From NCBI GenBank assembly GCA_028689655.1, contig JAQVCT010000016.1, positions 1 to 64,000 on the forward strand: 64,000 bases of DNA, given 5' to 3'. The DNA comes from Lachnospiraceae bacterium. Its GTDB lineage: Bacteria; Bacillota; Clostridia; Lachnospirales; Lachnospiraceae. How positions within the stretch are numbered: the first letter of the stretch is position 1; each line of letters starts with the position of its first letter. The position numbers and the translations under genes are program-made. Below the pieces are notes generated by a model that did no database searches, had not been told where the DNA came from, and worked only from the letters and a program-made list of their open reading frames with translations. Of the stretch, positions 16,553 through 26,244 are shown piece by piece.

Positions 16553-18546
16553 AATGAATTAATCTTCAAACTGTAGTCGCTGCGGTCCAGGGAGAAATTG
16601 GGGTTATAGTAGGGGTCCCCTGCGGCGAGTTCTGCCTTCCATTTGTCCCTGAAGTGAGCAGATTCTTCATTGTAGCGGGTGGCTTTTACTCCCTCATCGT
16701 CCATGCCTCTGGATTTTGATTCAAAATGATACATTTCGCAGTAGGGATTAAATACATTCAGATAACCCAGCTTTCTGAGGCGGAGACAGAAGTCCACATC
16801 GTTGAGGGCTACTGCAAAGCTTTCGTCCAGTCCTCCCAGTTGATCATACAGGGACTTTCTCACGAGAAGGCACGCACCTGTAACAGCGGTAACGTCCTGG
16901 GCATAGCAAAGCTTTCCCATGTATCCTACATTCTCATAATTCACTTTATAGTGGGTGTGTCCGGCGGTTCTGTGAGCGCCAAGACCGATCACGATACCTG
17001 CGTGCTGGATGGTCTTGTCCTCATAGTAAAGTTTTGCCCCTACAGCACCTACATCGGGACGTTGTCCGAACATAAGGAGTTCCTCGATCCAGTCAAGGGC
17101 AATGACCTGGGTGTCGTTATTCAGCAGCAGGATATACTCTCCTGTGGCGAACCCTGCACCATAGTTATTGATCCTGGAGTAGTTAAATTCCCCCTCGTAG
17201 GTGATGACTTTCACATTGGGCAGCTTCCCGATCTCCTGGTAGTAGTCCTTGATGTCCTGCTCTGTACTGTTATTTTCCACCACGATGATCTCATAATTCT
17301 CGTAGGTGGATTTATCAATGATGGATGAGATGCATCTGCTCAAGTCTTTGTAGTGATTCTTATTGGCAATAATAATAGATACCTTCGGATTAGATAACAC
17401 TTGATATTTTATCCTGAATATGGTCTCAAAAGCCCTGGAACTGGTAACTTCAAAGTTCTTGAATCCCTGGGTGCGAAGGTGGTCTGACACAGCACCCCTT
17501 GCCGCCTCTATGGCATAGGTCTTGGCACTAATATCGGATGCTACGCTTCCTTTGTGAGATCTCCAATAGTACAAGAGTTTTGGCACATGCACCACATGTT
17601 TTGCATTGGTGGTCAGGCGTAAGATCATGTCATGATCCTGACTGCCATCGAACCGGGTGCGGAAAAGTTCTGTTCCTTCCAGCAGTTCTCTGCTGAATAC
17701 GCTGAAATGACAGATATAGTTATTGGCCCTCAGTGTGTCAATGGCATAATCAGACTTGAAATGCAGAGTGATCATATTGTCGATATCACCATTTTTGAAA
17801 GTAGCCTCATCGCAGTAGATATAGTCTGCATCCTGATCACAGATGACCTTCATATATTCGAACAATGCGCATGGGTGCAGGATGTCATCATGGTCGAAAA
17901 GTCCGATGTATTCCCCCGTTGCCATCTTGTAGCACTCGTTGGTATTCCCGGAAATACCCTCATTTTTTTCCAGTCTCTGATAGACGATACGCTTGTCCTT
18001 CACCATATACCCTTTACAGATTTCCTCCACATATCCATGTTCCCCATCTGAACCGTCTGCCAGGCATAATTCCCAGTTCTGATAAGTCTGAGATACCACG
18101 GAATCGATCATCTCTGTGAGGAATTGCTTTGGTGTATTATATAAGGGAACCAAAATACTGATCTTGATCTTCTTTGAAAACAAGGTCTCGCTCTGTTCTT
18201 TTCTCTGCTCAGGTGTGGGAAAGCTTGCCTTTCCATGCTGTTTCATAGCCATGCGTTCGATGTGCTTGCTTCTCAGCTTTCGAAGGATTCCTTTTGGATT
18301 ACCCAGCCTTACAATACGATCCCTGGTACGAATGATAAGATGTATCAAAGAGCGGGCAGGCTTTGTCGCCTTCCACAGAGGATTGTTCTTGATTCTCTTT
18401 AATTTAAAATCCAGATCTTCGGCTTTTGCTTCCGAATCTGCCAGTCTGGAAGCATAGGTGTTTACTTTTTGCTTTTCTTTTTCATAGGCATCCTTATAAT
18501 AATCCAGTAGATCTTCCAATTCTTTTTCCGTTAACTTTTGTTCCAT
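16546..18546 (-). CDS. Two-domain GT2 glycosyltransferase with N-terminal coiled coil
   Basis: A 666-residue protein. Residues 1-60 form a charged coiled coil (KELEDLLDYYKDAYEKEKQK). GT2 domain one (about 125-350) has KISILVPLYNTPKQF, EYIGLFDHDDILHPC and FDGSQDHDMILRL. Domain two (about 375-630) has KVSIIIANKNHYKDL, ILLLNNDTQVI, VTGACLLVRKSLYDQLGG and VALNDVDFCLRLRKLGY. Both domains keep their aspartates, so it may add two linkages, as in polymerising chain-extension transferases of ABC-exported glycans. It is followed by the 56-bp tandem repeat array. The start has AAGGATG upstream. Confidence 0.9.
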   Translation of the reverse strand: MEQKLTEKELEDLLDYYKDAYEKEKQKVNTYASRLADSEAKAEDLDFKLKRIKNNPLWKATKPARSLIHLIIRTRDRIVRLGNPKGILRKLRSKHIERMAMKQHGKASFPTPEQRKEQSETLFSKKIKISILVPLYNTPKQFLTEMIDSVVSQTYQNWELCLADGSDGEHGYVEEICKGYMVKDKRIVYQRLEKNEGISGNTNECYKMATGEYIGLFDHDDILHPCALFEYMKVICDQDADYIYCDEATFKNGDIDNMITLHFKSDYAIDTLRANNYICHFSVFSRELLEGTELFRTRFDGSQDHDMILRLTTNAKHVVHVPKLLYYWRSHKGSVASDISAKTYAIEAARGAVSDHLRTQGFKNFEVTSSRAFETIFRIKYQVLSNPKVSIIIANKNHYKDLSRCISSIIDKSTYENYEIIVVENNSTEQDIKDYYQEIGKLPNVKVITYEGEFNYSRINNYGAGFATGEYILLLNNDTQVIALDWIEELLMFGQRPDVGAVGAKLYYEDKTIQHAGIVIGLGAHRTAGHTHYKVNYENVGYMGKLCYAQDVTAVTGACLLVRKSLYDQLGGLDESFAVALNDVDFCLRLRKLGYLNVFNPYCEMYHFESKSRGMDDEGVKATRYNEESAHFRDKWKAELAAGDPYYNPNFSLDRSDYSLKINSLI

Positions 18547-18563
18547 GCTGCCATCCTTTATTC

Positions 18564-18699
18564 CCTATCTTATAACTATCTTATAACTATATTGTAACTG
18601 TATTATAACTGAAATATCTGTATCGTTGCGATTCCGGAATCCATTGAGATCTCGAGATCTCCCTCTGCCATGGATAATCTCAGATTTCTCAGATTTCCT
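18564..18699 (-). repeat. Two short tandem repeats in the spacer, one across a stop codon
   Basis: At 18678-18699 the minus strand reads GAAATCTGAGAAATCTGAG, duplicating a 9-bp unit that contains the TGA stop of the 700-residue transferase. At 18564-18612 an 11-12 bp unit (CTTATAACTAT, CTTATAACTAT, ATTGTAACTGT, ATTATAACTG) repeats four times just upstream of the next gene. Confidence 0.75.
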
Positions 18700-20791
18700 C
18701 TGCTTCCAGCTTCACATCCGTCTTCTTATACAGATACTGTTTGGATGTGCCATCCTTCACCAGCATGGCGATGGTATATGTGCCCGATGGCAGATTGTCA
18801 CGTCTGATCCTACATACAAAGCCAGCCAGTTCCGTATTCTGTTGTCCTGTCAGGACTCTCACTACGTCTTTGCGGTATCTGTTCACCACAGGTGCACTAT
18901 AACATTCTCCGTCTGCATCGTTCACCAGTAAAAGTGTCCTGGTATAGTTACTGTTATCCATATCCAGAACATAGGACCAGCCCTCGATATGATAAGCCTT
19001 CGGCACTTCTCCCTGATACATCTTTTCCTGCAATTTGGCAATTTCCACCTGAACATTCAGGCAGTTATTTTCCCATTCCACAGGCTCCGGTCTGCCAAAA
19101 GGTCTTGCCTCCACATAGTAATCCTCCTGTTCATAGGGATACAGGTAACTGCACAGATACATATGTTTCGACCCGGCCAGGTTATTACTGTAAAAAGGAT
19201 CGAACCCCGCCATACCCGGATGCATCTCATATAACTTGGAGCGTTCCCTCAATAATCGTTCTTTTTTCTCCTGAGACATGAGGTCGTCACCACGGCTCAG
19301 GGACTCATGATGATATAGAATCACATCATTTCTCAGTACATTATAGTAGCCTGCATCATAAAGGGCAAAGCACAGTTCCACATCATTATATGCAACCGCC
19401 AGCTTCTCCGAAAAACCATCTATTTGCAGGAACTTTTTCGTCTCTGTCAGAAGACATGCCGCTGTCACACCTATCATATCATAATTGTGTCGATTCTGAC
19501 CATGATAATATACATTTTTATCATGGAGCTTTAGGAGTTTATGTGCCGGTCCCACTTTCAGATTGGTCACTCCCACGTGCTGGATCAGATCCGAGTCCGG
19601 ATAAAGCAGCTTGGCTCCCACAGCTCCCACATGGGGCAGTTTTGCCGAGGATAGCATACGTTCCAGCCAGTCTCCCTGCAATACCTCCATATCGTCATTT
19701 AAAAATAACAGGAAATTCCCTGTGGCTCTTGCTGCTCCCATATTGCACATGACGGAGAAGTTAAAATCCATGGGGTTATATAAGTACATTCCCTTATATT
19801 GGCGAATCAACTGTTCTATCAGTAATCGATTGTGTGCCGTGCTTCCATTATCTACCACGATCAGTTCCAGTGTGATCCTGTCATTATGGTCTGTTTTCTT
19901 CATGACGGATTCCACGCAAGTCTTTAACACATCCGGCTGGTCTTTGGATGGAATGATGATGGAAACTGTTGCCCGATCATCATTTGTTTTGGTTGTATCC
20001 GATTCCTGTGTATGTTCCAGATCTTCCCATACCAGATCCGGATATGCCCCGTCCTCATAGATGCTGTCACTGAAAGCTGCATATTCATCTGCCAGAATAA
20101 GATTCTGTTCCACATTTCTGTGATATAATACACGGTCGATGACTCCCACTGCTTTTTGAGGCTCATTGGCCGGGATATATCCCAGAAGCTGCATGGCAAG
20201 TAACAGCAGAAAATACAGATTCTGTTCTCCTGTGGAATAGGAGAGACAGGTGACATCTGCCGGCAGTTTTCCCTCCTGTGCGTAGGTGCTTATCTTCTCT
20301 GTGTCCTCTTCCCATGTCCGCAGCAGAGCGCGCATCAAGCTTCCCCGAATGGCCAGGATATTCCCATAATAGGCAAAGGATCGCAGTGTATCCGGTGAAT
20401 ACTGAGGTTTGAACCAGGGTGTATGGCGCATGCCCTGTTCATCAACGCAGTCCTCATCCGCATATGCGATCTGCACATAAGGACATTCCTCAAAATAAGA
20501 CTCCACCGCACGGGGGGCAAGGGCATCCATGGTCCCACCGTTCCTTACGAACAATACCACCGTGTTATCCTCCGGCACTGTAAATCCCGGAACAAGCTCT
20601 GCCATATTTTTCACAAGGACTTCTGATTTGCCAGATCTGTCATGAGATCTGCCAAGGTGCTTTTTCCAACGCTCATTTTCCAGAATCCATTGTCCATAAG
20701 CATTTTTTTGCTGTGTCAATTCCCTTGTGTATCTCGCATAACATCTGTTATGTAATTGCTGTCTTATGACATTTTTGATTCCATTTAACAT
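18689..20791 (-). CDS. Large GT2 family glycosyltransferase
   Basis: A 700-residue protein. Residues 60-240 resemble a GT2 domain missing its first strand (IAYADEDCVDEQGMRHTPWFKP). A complete GT2 domain spans about 275-510: VSIIIPSKDQPDVL, VVDNGSTAHNRLL, FLLFLNDDMEVLQG, VAYNDVELCFALYDAGY and ILYHHESLSRG. Residues 560-700 are a beta-rich tail of unknown role (SGTYTIAMLVKDG). The family occurs with the WbdD-like and Wzm/Wzt genes in ABC-dependent glycan clusters, so chain extension is the likely job; donor and acceptor are unknown. The start has GGGAG upstream. The gene follows the methyltransferase with a 32-bp gap. Confidence 0.85.
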   Translation of the reverse strand: MLNGIKNVIRQQLHNRCYARYTRELTQQKNAYGQWILENERWKKHLGRSHDRSGKSEVLVKNMAELVPGFTVPEDNTVVLFVRNGGTMDALAPRAVESYFEECPYVQIAYADEDCVDEQGMRHTPWFKPQYSPDTLRSFAYYGNILAIRGSLMRALLRTWEEDTEKISTYAQEGKLPADVTCLSYSTGEQNLYFLLLLAMQLLGYIPANEPQKAVGVIDRVLYHRNVEQNLILADEYAAFSDSIYEDGAYPDLVWEDLEHTQESDTTKTNDDRATVSIIIPSKDQPDVLKTCVESVMKKTDHNDRITLELIVVDNGSTAHNRLLIEQLIRQYKGMYLYNPMDFNFSVMCNMGAARATGNFLLFLNDDMEVLQGDWLERMLSSAKLPHVGAVGAKLLYPDSDLIQHVGVTNLKVGPAHKLLKLHDKNVYYHGQNRHNYDMIGVTAACLLTETKKFLQIDGFSEKLAVAYNDVELCFALYDAGYYNVLRNDVILYHHESLSRGDDLMSQEKKERLLRERSKLYEMHPGMAGFDPFYSNNLAGSKHMYLCSYLYPYEQEDYYVEARPFGRPEPVEWENNCLNVQVEIAKLQEKMYQGEVPKAYHIEGWSYVLDMDNSNYTRTLLLVNDADGECYSAPVVNRYRKDVVRVLTGQQNTELAGFVCRIRRDNLPSGTYTIAMLVKDGTSKQYLYKKTDVKLEAEEI

Positions 20792-20823
20792 GTTACACTC
20801 CCTGATCTGCCAGCTTTACCAGA

Positions 20824-22959
20824 CTATTTCTCCCGGAACAGTCCTTTGATCTTAGATACGAATCCTGTCTGTCCGGTGGTTCCATTCGCTGTAGCTCCCA
20901 TGCACTCCGCCATCTGTGCGGCCATGGGCAGCACTTCCATACAAATATGCAAAGTCTCCCCAGCTCCAGACCCTTGTTTCGCTATTTCAGATATGGACAG
21001 CATCACGTTGGGATCCGTTGTTGCAAAGCAATACAAATCTTTCCCCACCTGTTTCCCATTTGTCCTGTAATCAACCTTTATCCCGTCTAACTCCAGCGCC
21101 TTTACATGAACCATGCAGGTTTCCATAGCCGGATCGATGCGCAGCTGTTTTACAGTCTTCTCTATCTCCAGGTCCATCTGTATCTCGTAGCCCGCCATAC
21201 CATTCTGTAATTTCTGTACCGACGCCTCCGTCATGCATTCTGCATCTGTGAGGAAACAGGAATCCTCCTCAGAAAATCCATTTCCATGGTCTGCATACAC
21301 CTGTACATGCTTTTGCCTGCTTCGGATCATTTGCTGCTGATATTGATTCTCCAGGGTCAGCACCGGAATGTTCTGCATGCCTATGGCACTGTGGATCTCT
21401 GTCATAGACTTGCGGTTTCCTGTGACATAATGCTGGAACTCCAGTTCCTGAGTCACATACTGCTCCACATTCTGTTCTTCTATTCCCAGCTTTTCTTTTA
21501 TTAAATCAAAGCTTAATTTTCTTCTTTTCAACGAGCCTACCAGGTAACAGTAAAATGCCCTGAATAGAATCTTCTCATAGGAGATTCGTACCGGAAATGT
21601 CCACTCGTAATCAATGATGATCCAGTCTCCCGTATTTTCTTCCACGATAATATTGGAAAAGATCAGATCAAAATCGTTGATCTCGCTGTCTTCCTGATAA
21701 CGAATCGCTTCTATATAGGTATCGATCAATGCGCGAAAGCCCGCTTCATCGCTTCTGTCCAGACATTCGTCCAGCAGTACCTCCAGGGTCTTTCCCTTCA
21801 CATACTCCAGTTCAATGGCATGTTCTCTTCGTATACATCGGTTTATCTTGAATTTACCACCCTGGAACCGTTCCGCCAGACGCTCCCCTGCTGTATAGAT
21901 ATTCTGTATATGTTCCTTTGCCCTTTCGCTTAAGGGAAGTTTGAATACGCTTCTGTTTCCAGCCATGTCCTGTAAAATATCTGTGCGGATGGCATATTCC
22001 TCGGCTCTGTCATTGGAAAATTTGGCATACTTGATATCCAGCGGTGCACCGATCACCAGGGCATAGGAATTAGAAAATTCATGGAACGCGCCCTCCCTGA
22101 TAATATTGTCGAATACATTTTTCTCATCAAAGAGCTGCAGTCTGTCTCTGTCAAAGTTGCGGAGATTGCTGGACAATTCTCCCACCTGGGGTAGATACTC
22201 ATCGGAATACACCGTGGTGGTGAACTTGTAATCCGGGTATGGATAGTAGAATGAATACTCCTCTATCCCGTTGGCCCTCATGATCTTTTCCAATCCCCGG
22301 CGGGTGAACGTCCTCACGCCTCCGCCATTGGGATAATCCTCCAGACCGCTAAAATAGGTTCCGTAATGATCCTCTTTACAGCCAGCCCAGTATTTCAGCC
22401 CAAACTTATTCTCTATGGCAATGACCAGTCTGCCATCCGGTTTCATATGCTTCTTTAAAATCGCCATGAAATCTTCATATGGCGTGTCCGTTCCCATATA
22501 GCCCTGACCATATTCAAAGACCCCGATGAGAAAAATGTAGTCGTAATCATCGGGCAGCTCCGGCTCAATGTCCTTGAAATTGCCCACCTGAATGGTCACA
22601 TTGTCGCATTCCAGATGTCTGTATGCATTGATCATACTGCGTTTTTTGGAAAGATCGATGCAGGTGACAGAACCGGCTTTTCTGGAAAAAGCACCAGTGA
22701 TGGCACCACATCCCGATCCCACCTCCAGTACTTTCATGGATTTGTCCACTGGAATCCAGTCCACGATATTCTCACGCAATGGGGATAGATGATAGAGAAT
22801 CGGCCAGCTTGCCCGTTCCTCGATGATACGTGGATATTCTGACACCGAATTATTCTTCACAATATCCAGTATCTCATCTTCTATCACACCATCACAGTAA
22901 TAATCTTCCCCTGGATAATGCTTATAATCTAACGTAATCTTTCCGATCTGCTCTGTCAT
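20824..22959 (-). CDS. Methyltransferase with kinase-like domain (WbdD-like chain-terminator candidate)
   Basis: A 711-residue protein. Residues 70-240 are a class I SAM methyltransferase (KVLEVGSGCGAITGAF, motif I at about 77-86; IFLIGVFEYGQGYMG). Residues 325-480 look like an aminoglycoside/choline-kinase-type domain: a lysine in SVFKLPLSERAKEHI (Lys340), a hinge-like ELEYVKGKTLEVLL, a catalytic-loop-like NDFDLIFSNIIV (Asp431, Asn436) and a metal-site-like IIDYEW (Asp450). The His usually preceding the loop Asp is Phe. WbdD of E. coli O9a has the same domain order and a similar length (about 708). It caps chains exported by a Wzm/Wzt pair, and this gene lies next to such a pair. The methyltransferase is firm, the kinase probable, and the capping role inferred. 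Confidence 0.75.
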   Translation of the reverse strand: MTEQIGKITLDYKHYPGEDYYCDGVIEDEILDIVKNNSVSEYPRIIEERASWPILYHLSPLRENIVDWIPVDKSMKVLEVGSGCGAITGAFSRKAGSVTCIDLSKKRSMINAYRHLECDNVTIQVGNFKDIEPELPDDYDYIFLIGVFEYGQGYMGTDTPYEDFMAILKKHMKPDGRLVIAIENKFGLKYWAGCKEDHYGTYFSGLEDYPNGGGVRTFTRRGLEKIMRANGIEEYSFYYPYPDYKFTTTVYSDEYLPQVGELSSNLRNFDRDRLQLFDEKNVFDNIIREGAFHEFSNSYALVIGAPLDIKYAKFSNDRAEEYAIRTDILQDMAGNRSVFKLPLSERAKEHIQNIYTAGERLAERFQGGKFKINRCIRREHAIELEYVKGKTLEVLLDECLDRSDEAGFRALIDTYIEAIRYQEDSEINDFDLIFSNIIVEENTGDWIIIDYEWTFPVRISYEKILFRAFYCYLVGSLKRRKLSFDLIKEKLGIEEQNVEQYVTQELEFQHYVTGNRKSMTEIHSAIGMQNIPVLTLENQYQQQMIRSRQKHVQVYADHGNGFSEEDSCFLTDAECMTEASVQKLQNGMAGYEIQMDLEIEKTVKQLRIDPAMETCMVHVKALELDGIKVDYRTNGKQVGKDLYCFATTDPNVMLSISEIAKQGSGAGETLHICMEVLPMAAQMAECMGATANGTTGQTGFVSKIKGLFREK

Positions 22960-23001
22960 AGAGTCTCTACCTCACACTTTACTGCTGTTCTAAGTATATT
23001 T

Positions 23002-23154
23002 GTAACTATTCAGAGCCAGGCAAATTCATAAAAATATGCGAATCATGCTTGCATGAGTGAGCTGATTTTTGTGAATTAATTTGGCGAAGTAACCTCATAA
23101 GCAAAAGGAAAGCTTCGAAGAAGCGATTTTGCGCATGGGGTTCTGAATAATTAC
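23002..23154 (+). repeat. 153-bp hairpin-rich interspersed element, copy 2
   Basis: Same orientation and length as the copy at 8589, with a handful of substitutions (for example TTAATT for TTTATT and AATAATTAC at the right end). It lies between the WbdD-like gene and the exporter ATPase and ends 6 bases after the ATPase stop codon, interrupting an otherwise tight gene string. Confidence 0.85.
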
Positions 23155-23160
23155 GTTATT

Positions 23161-24531
23161 TTATGAAATATCCGCCACCTGCACCTGGGAACACATATCG
23201 TAAAATCCTACGGTATTCTTGTCTGAGATCACCGTGACATTCAACGCATCGTACAGTCTGTGATATACCTTAAAATCACTGCCCTCATAGCCCGTACATC
23301 CAAAGGACATGAGATATTCCCCACCCTGGAGGGTCATCTTCTGGGTGAAGGTAACTTCCTTTTTACTTCCTGTTTTCCCAGGTTCCAGATAAGTCTTCTC
23401 GAACATGGTGTTGGTTCCTGTAATCTCAGTTCCCCTGATATTCTTAATGGCAAAGGCAAAAATAGGTGCCTGCACATCCTGATGGAACACCACCTTCATG
23501 TGAATGGTAAACGTATCCTCCTTCAGAATCGCTGTGGCTCGGACGCCCTTGGAATCCGTCATGTAAAATTCCGTAACCTCAGCTTCCTTATTGCCATACT
23601 CCAGCATATCCGGGTTCACACCCTCTGTAATTACTTTTCTCTTTTTGCGATTCGCCGCTTCCACCAGATCCGGATCGTCCAGAAGACGCTCTTCATCCGC
23701 TGAATTTTTCTCCACGGCATATTGCCCCACCAATACACGTTTGTATGCATCGATCATTTCCTTGGGAGAACCTTCCCCCAATTTTGTTCCCTGATTCAGC
23801 AATACGACTTTATCACAATACTTGCTGATGCTGCTGAGATCATGGCTCACGAAGAGAATGGTCTTGCCCACTTTCTTGAACTCCTCAAATTTATGGTAAC
23901 ACTTTGCCTGGAAAAATACGTCACCCACGGACAATGCTTCATCCACGATAAGAATCTCCGGGTCGATATTAATGGCAACTGCAAATGCCAGACGTACGAA
24001 CATACCGCTGGAATACGTCTTTACAGGCTGATTTACGAACTCTCCGATATCCGCAAATTCCAGAATATCCGGAAGCTTTTCATCGATCTCCTCTTTGGAA
24101 AAGCCGATCATCGTGCCATTCAGATACACATTTTCGATGCCTGTGTATTCCATATTAAACCCGGCACCCAGTTCCAGCAGTGCTGAGATACGTCCATTTA
24201 CCTTTACATCACCCTTGGTTGGATTAAGAACACCTGTTATTATTTTCAGAATAGTGGATTTGCCGGAGCCATTGGTTCCGATGATGCCAAGACATTCTCC
24301 CTGGTGAATGGCAATATCCACATCTCGAAGTGCATAATGCTCTGTATATTTTTTCTTTCTGGTAAGTCCTAACGCTTCCTTCATGCGATCCATAGGCTTG
24401 TCATATAGCTTATATACCTTGTCCAAATGAGAGACCTGGATGGCAATGTCACGCTTTTCCACGGGAATACGCAGATCAATTTCCGATTCTGCAACGTTCG
24501 CAGAGTCTGTATTTTTTTCGTCTAACATCAT
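23161..24531 (-). CDS. wzt: Polysaccharide ABC exporter ATPase with Wzt-type C-terminal domain
   Basis: A 456-residue ATPase powering export of lipid-linked polysaccharide. The nucleotide-binding domain (about 30-265) has Walker A GTNGSGKST (85-93), signature YSSGM (173-177), Walker B ILIVDEAL (193-200) and the switch His in LFVSHDLSS. Residues 310-456 form the extra beta-sandwich (ATAILKEDTFTIHMKVVF, LQGGEYLMSFGCTGYE) that in Wzt of E. coli O8/O9a recognises the capped end of the chain. TagH-type teichoic acid ATPases lack this domain, so export after capping is suggested, matching the adjacent WbdD-like gene. The permease lies upstream with a 27-bp gap. Confidence 0.93.
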   Translation of the reverse strand: MMLDEKNTDSANVAESEIDLRIPVEKRDIAIQVSHLDKVYKLYDKPMDRMKEALGLTRKKKYTEHYALRDVDIAIHQGECLGIIGTNGSGKSTILKIITGVLNPTKGDVKVNGRISALLELGAGFNMEYTGIENVYLNGTMIGFSKEEIDEKLPDILEFADIGEFVNQPVKTYSSGMFVRLAFAVAINIDPEILIVDEALSVGDVFFQAKCYHKFEEFKKVGKTILFVSHDLSSISKYCDKVVLLNQGTKLGEGSPKEMIDAYKRVLVGQYAVEKNSADEERLLDDPDLVEAANRKKRKVITEGVNPDMLEYGNKEAEVTEFYMTDSKGVRATAILKEDTFTIHMKVVFHQDVQAPIFAFAIKNIRGTEITGTNTMFEKTYLEPGKTGSKKEVTFTQKMTLQGGEYLMSFGCTGYEGSDFKVYHRLYDALNVTVISDKNTVGFYDMCSQVQVADIS

Positions 24532-24558
24532 TTCTGTACCTGTATCTTTCTTAATCTG

Positions 24559-25581
24559 TTAAAGTATATCCGCAAAATGTACTTTCAGTCGTTTGAATAC
24601 CAGCGCACCTATGGCAAATACTACCACGGTCATGATCCAGAAGAACATGGTAGAATAAAAGTCTTCCCAGAACCAGGTCTTTTCAAATAATGCACTCCTG
24701 TATCCGTTCACGATATAGTAGACCGGATTGAGTTTGAAAATAATATGGTATTGTGCGGGAATCTTATTAATATCCCACATGATTGGGGTCGCCCACATAC
24801 CTACCTGCATAAAGATCGATACGATCTGAGTCAGATCCCTGAAAAAAATAACAATGGCACAAGTCGCATAACTGAGTCCCAGAATAAAAATAAAAAGACA
24901 TGCACTGTAATAGATCAGTTGCAGCCAGTATAAATCCGGATAAAATCCATAGCCAATATTCAGTACCAGCATAAAACATACGAAGAAAATATGAATAAAA
25001 CACGCTGCAATAATCTTGATGATCGGCAGAATACTGATCTTAAATACTACCTTTTTTACCAGATAATTGTACTCCAACAGCGCAGTCATACCGTTCATAA
25101 CAGCCTCGTTGAAAAAAAACCAGGGCACCATACCCGCTGTGAGATACAGCACATAGGGCACCTCCAGGCCTGTGGTCATCGCCTGTGCTTTGGCATTGAA
25201 CCCTTTTTCAAATACGAACCAGTATACCAGAATGGTAACGACCGGCTGCACAAATGCCCACACCATACCGAGATAAGAGCCCGCATACCGCGTCTTAAAA
25301 TCATTTTTAGACAACTTCCAGATCAGTCTTCTGTTCTGCCAAAGTTCCACCGGAAGGACTGTCAGCTTATCATATAACATAATAAATACAATATTGGCAA
25401 TGACGATCAGCGTACATGCGATCACCTTTTTCAGCAGTTCATCCTGTGGGTCTGCGAACTGGTTCTCGTGGAGTACCAGAATCGCCATGGCGATGAGAGA
25501 GCAGACTGCCACCACGGAGATTCCTACTGGTTTGGGTATGACTCTATGCTCCCCATCATCATTCGTTATTGTTTTTTGCAT
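24559..25581 (-). CDS. wzm: Polysaccharide ABC exporter permease (ABC-2 type)
   Basis: A 340-residue inner-membrane permease of the Wzm/TagG family. It has two N-terminal membrane segments (about 18-75), then the ABC-2 core with the amphipathic YAGSYLGMVWAFVQP gate helix near 100 and five or six more segments ending near 325. The two extra N-terminal segments are unusual; Wzm normally has six segments in about 260 residues. The ATG at 25581 has AAGGAAAAG upstream and overlaps the end of rfbC by 16 bases, implying translational coupling. An earlier in-frame ATG at 25620 lies inside rfbC without a good site. Confidence 0.9.
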   Translation of the reverse strand: MQKTITNDDGEHRVIPKPVGISVVAVCSLIAMAILVLHENQFADPQDELLKKVIACTLIVIANIVFIMLYDKLTVLPVELWQNRRLIWKLSKNDFKTRYAGSYLGMVWAFVQPVVTILVYWFVFEKGFNAKAQAMTTGLEVPYVLYLTAGMVPWFFFNEAVMNGMTALLEYNYLVKKVVFKISILPIIKIIAACFIHIFFVCFMLVLNIGYGFYPDLYWLQLIYYSACLFIFILGLSYATCAIVIFFRDLTQIVSIFMQVGMWATPIMWDINKIPAQYHIIFKLNPVYYIVNGYRSALFEKTWFWEDFYSTMFFWIMTVVVFAIGALVFKRLKVHFADIL

Positions 25582-26141
25582 AATTCTTTTCCTTTTTTGT
25601 ACTCTTTGATTCCGTTCCATTTGGTATCTTTATCGGATATGATCAGTTCCATATCTGCCGGGATCGGCCATTCCACACCGATATCGGGATCGTTCCAGGC
25701 TAGACCGCCCTCATCATTCGGGTGATAGAAGTCTGTACATTTATAGGCAAACTCTGCATGATCGGACAGTACCACAAAGCCGTGGGCAAAGTTTTTGGGA
25801 ATAAAGAACTGTTTCTTATTCTCTGCTGTCAGCAGCACACCGTACCATTTTCCAAAAGTCTCAGAACCTTCCCGAAGATCTACTGCCACATCATATACCT
25901 CGCCGCTCACCACACGCACCAATTTGTCCTGTGGAAAGTTCAACTGAAAGTGAAGTCCTCGAAGCACCCCTTTTTTGGAAGCGGATTGATTGTCCTGCAC
26001 GAATACCTGATCGATGCCTGCTTCCTTGTAATCATTATAATTGTAGGTCTCCATGAAGTAACCTCTCTCATCGCCAAATACGGCTGGTGTGATTACTTTC
26101 AGACCTTCTATGTCACATGTTTGAACATCAATTTTTCCCAT
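25566..26141 (-). CDS. rfbC: dTDP-4-dehydrorhamnose 3,5-epimerase
   Basis: A 191-residue cupin epimerase, third step of dTDP-L-rhamnose synthesis (converts dTDP-4-keto-6-deoxyglucose). It shows the expected VFGDERGYFMETYN, KGVLRGLHFQLN with the catalytic His, KLVRVVSGEVYDVAVDLR, FIPKNFAHGFVVLS and the C-terminal WNDPDIGVEWP. The length is normal. It lies between the small lysozyme gene and the exporter permease, with rfbA and rfbB a little upstream. The fourth enzyme, RfbD, is not encoded in the window. Confidence 0.96.
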   Translation of the reverse strand: MGKIDVQTCDIEGLKVITPAVFGDERGYFMETYNYNDYKEAGIDQVFVQDNQSASKKGVLRGLHFQLNFPQDKLVRVVSGEVYDVAVDLREGSETFGKWYGVLLTAENKKQFFIPKNFAHGFVVLSDHAEFAYKCTDFYHPNDEGGLAWNDPDIGVEWPIPADMELIISDKDTKWNGIKEYKKGKELCKKQ

Positions 26142-26176
26142 TTTGTTCTCTCCTTTTTTATGATTTCCTGTACTTG

Positions 26177-26242
26177 AGCAGAGACTCGAAAAGACTTTGG
26201 CTCTGCTCGTTCGCGCATGTTTCGCGTTTTGTCGGCGAAATG
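26177..26242. other. Two adjacent hairpins between GH25 and rfbC
   Basis: AGCAGAG/CTCTGCT (26177-26207) and TTTCGC/GCGAAA (about 26219-26241) sit back to back immediately after the lysozyme stop codon at 26245. Neither ends in a T run. They may stabilise or process the operon mRNA at this junction. Confidence 0.4.
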
Positions 26243-26244
26243 AT

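Noticed and set aside
25582-25620. Earlier start for the exporter permease
   Set aside because: It would extend into rfbC without a ribosome site; the 25581 ATG has one and gives the expected N-terminus.
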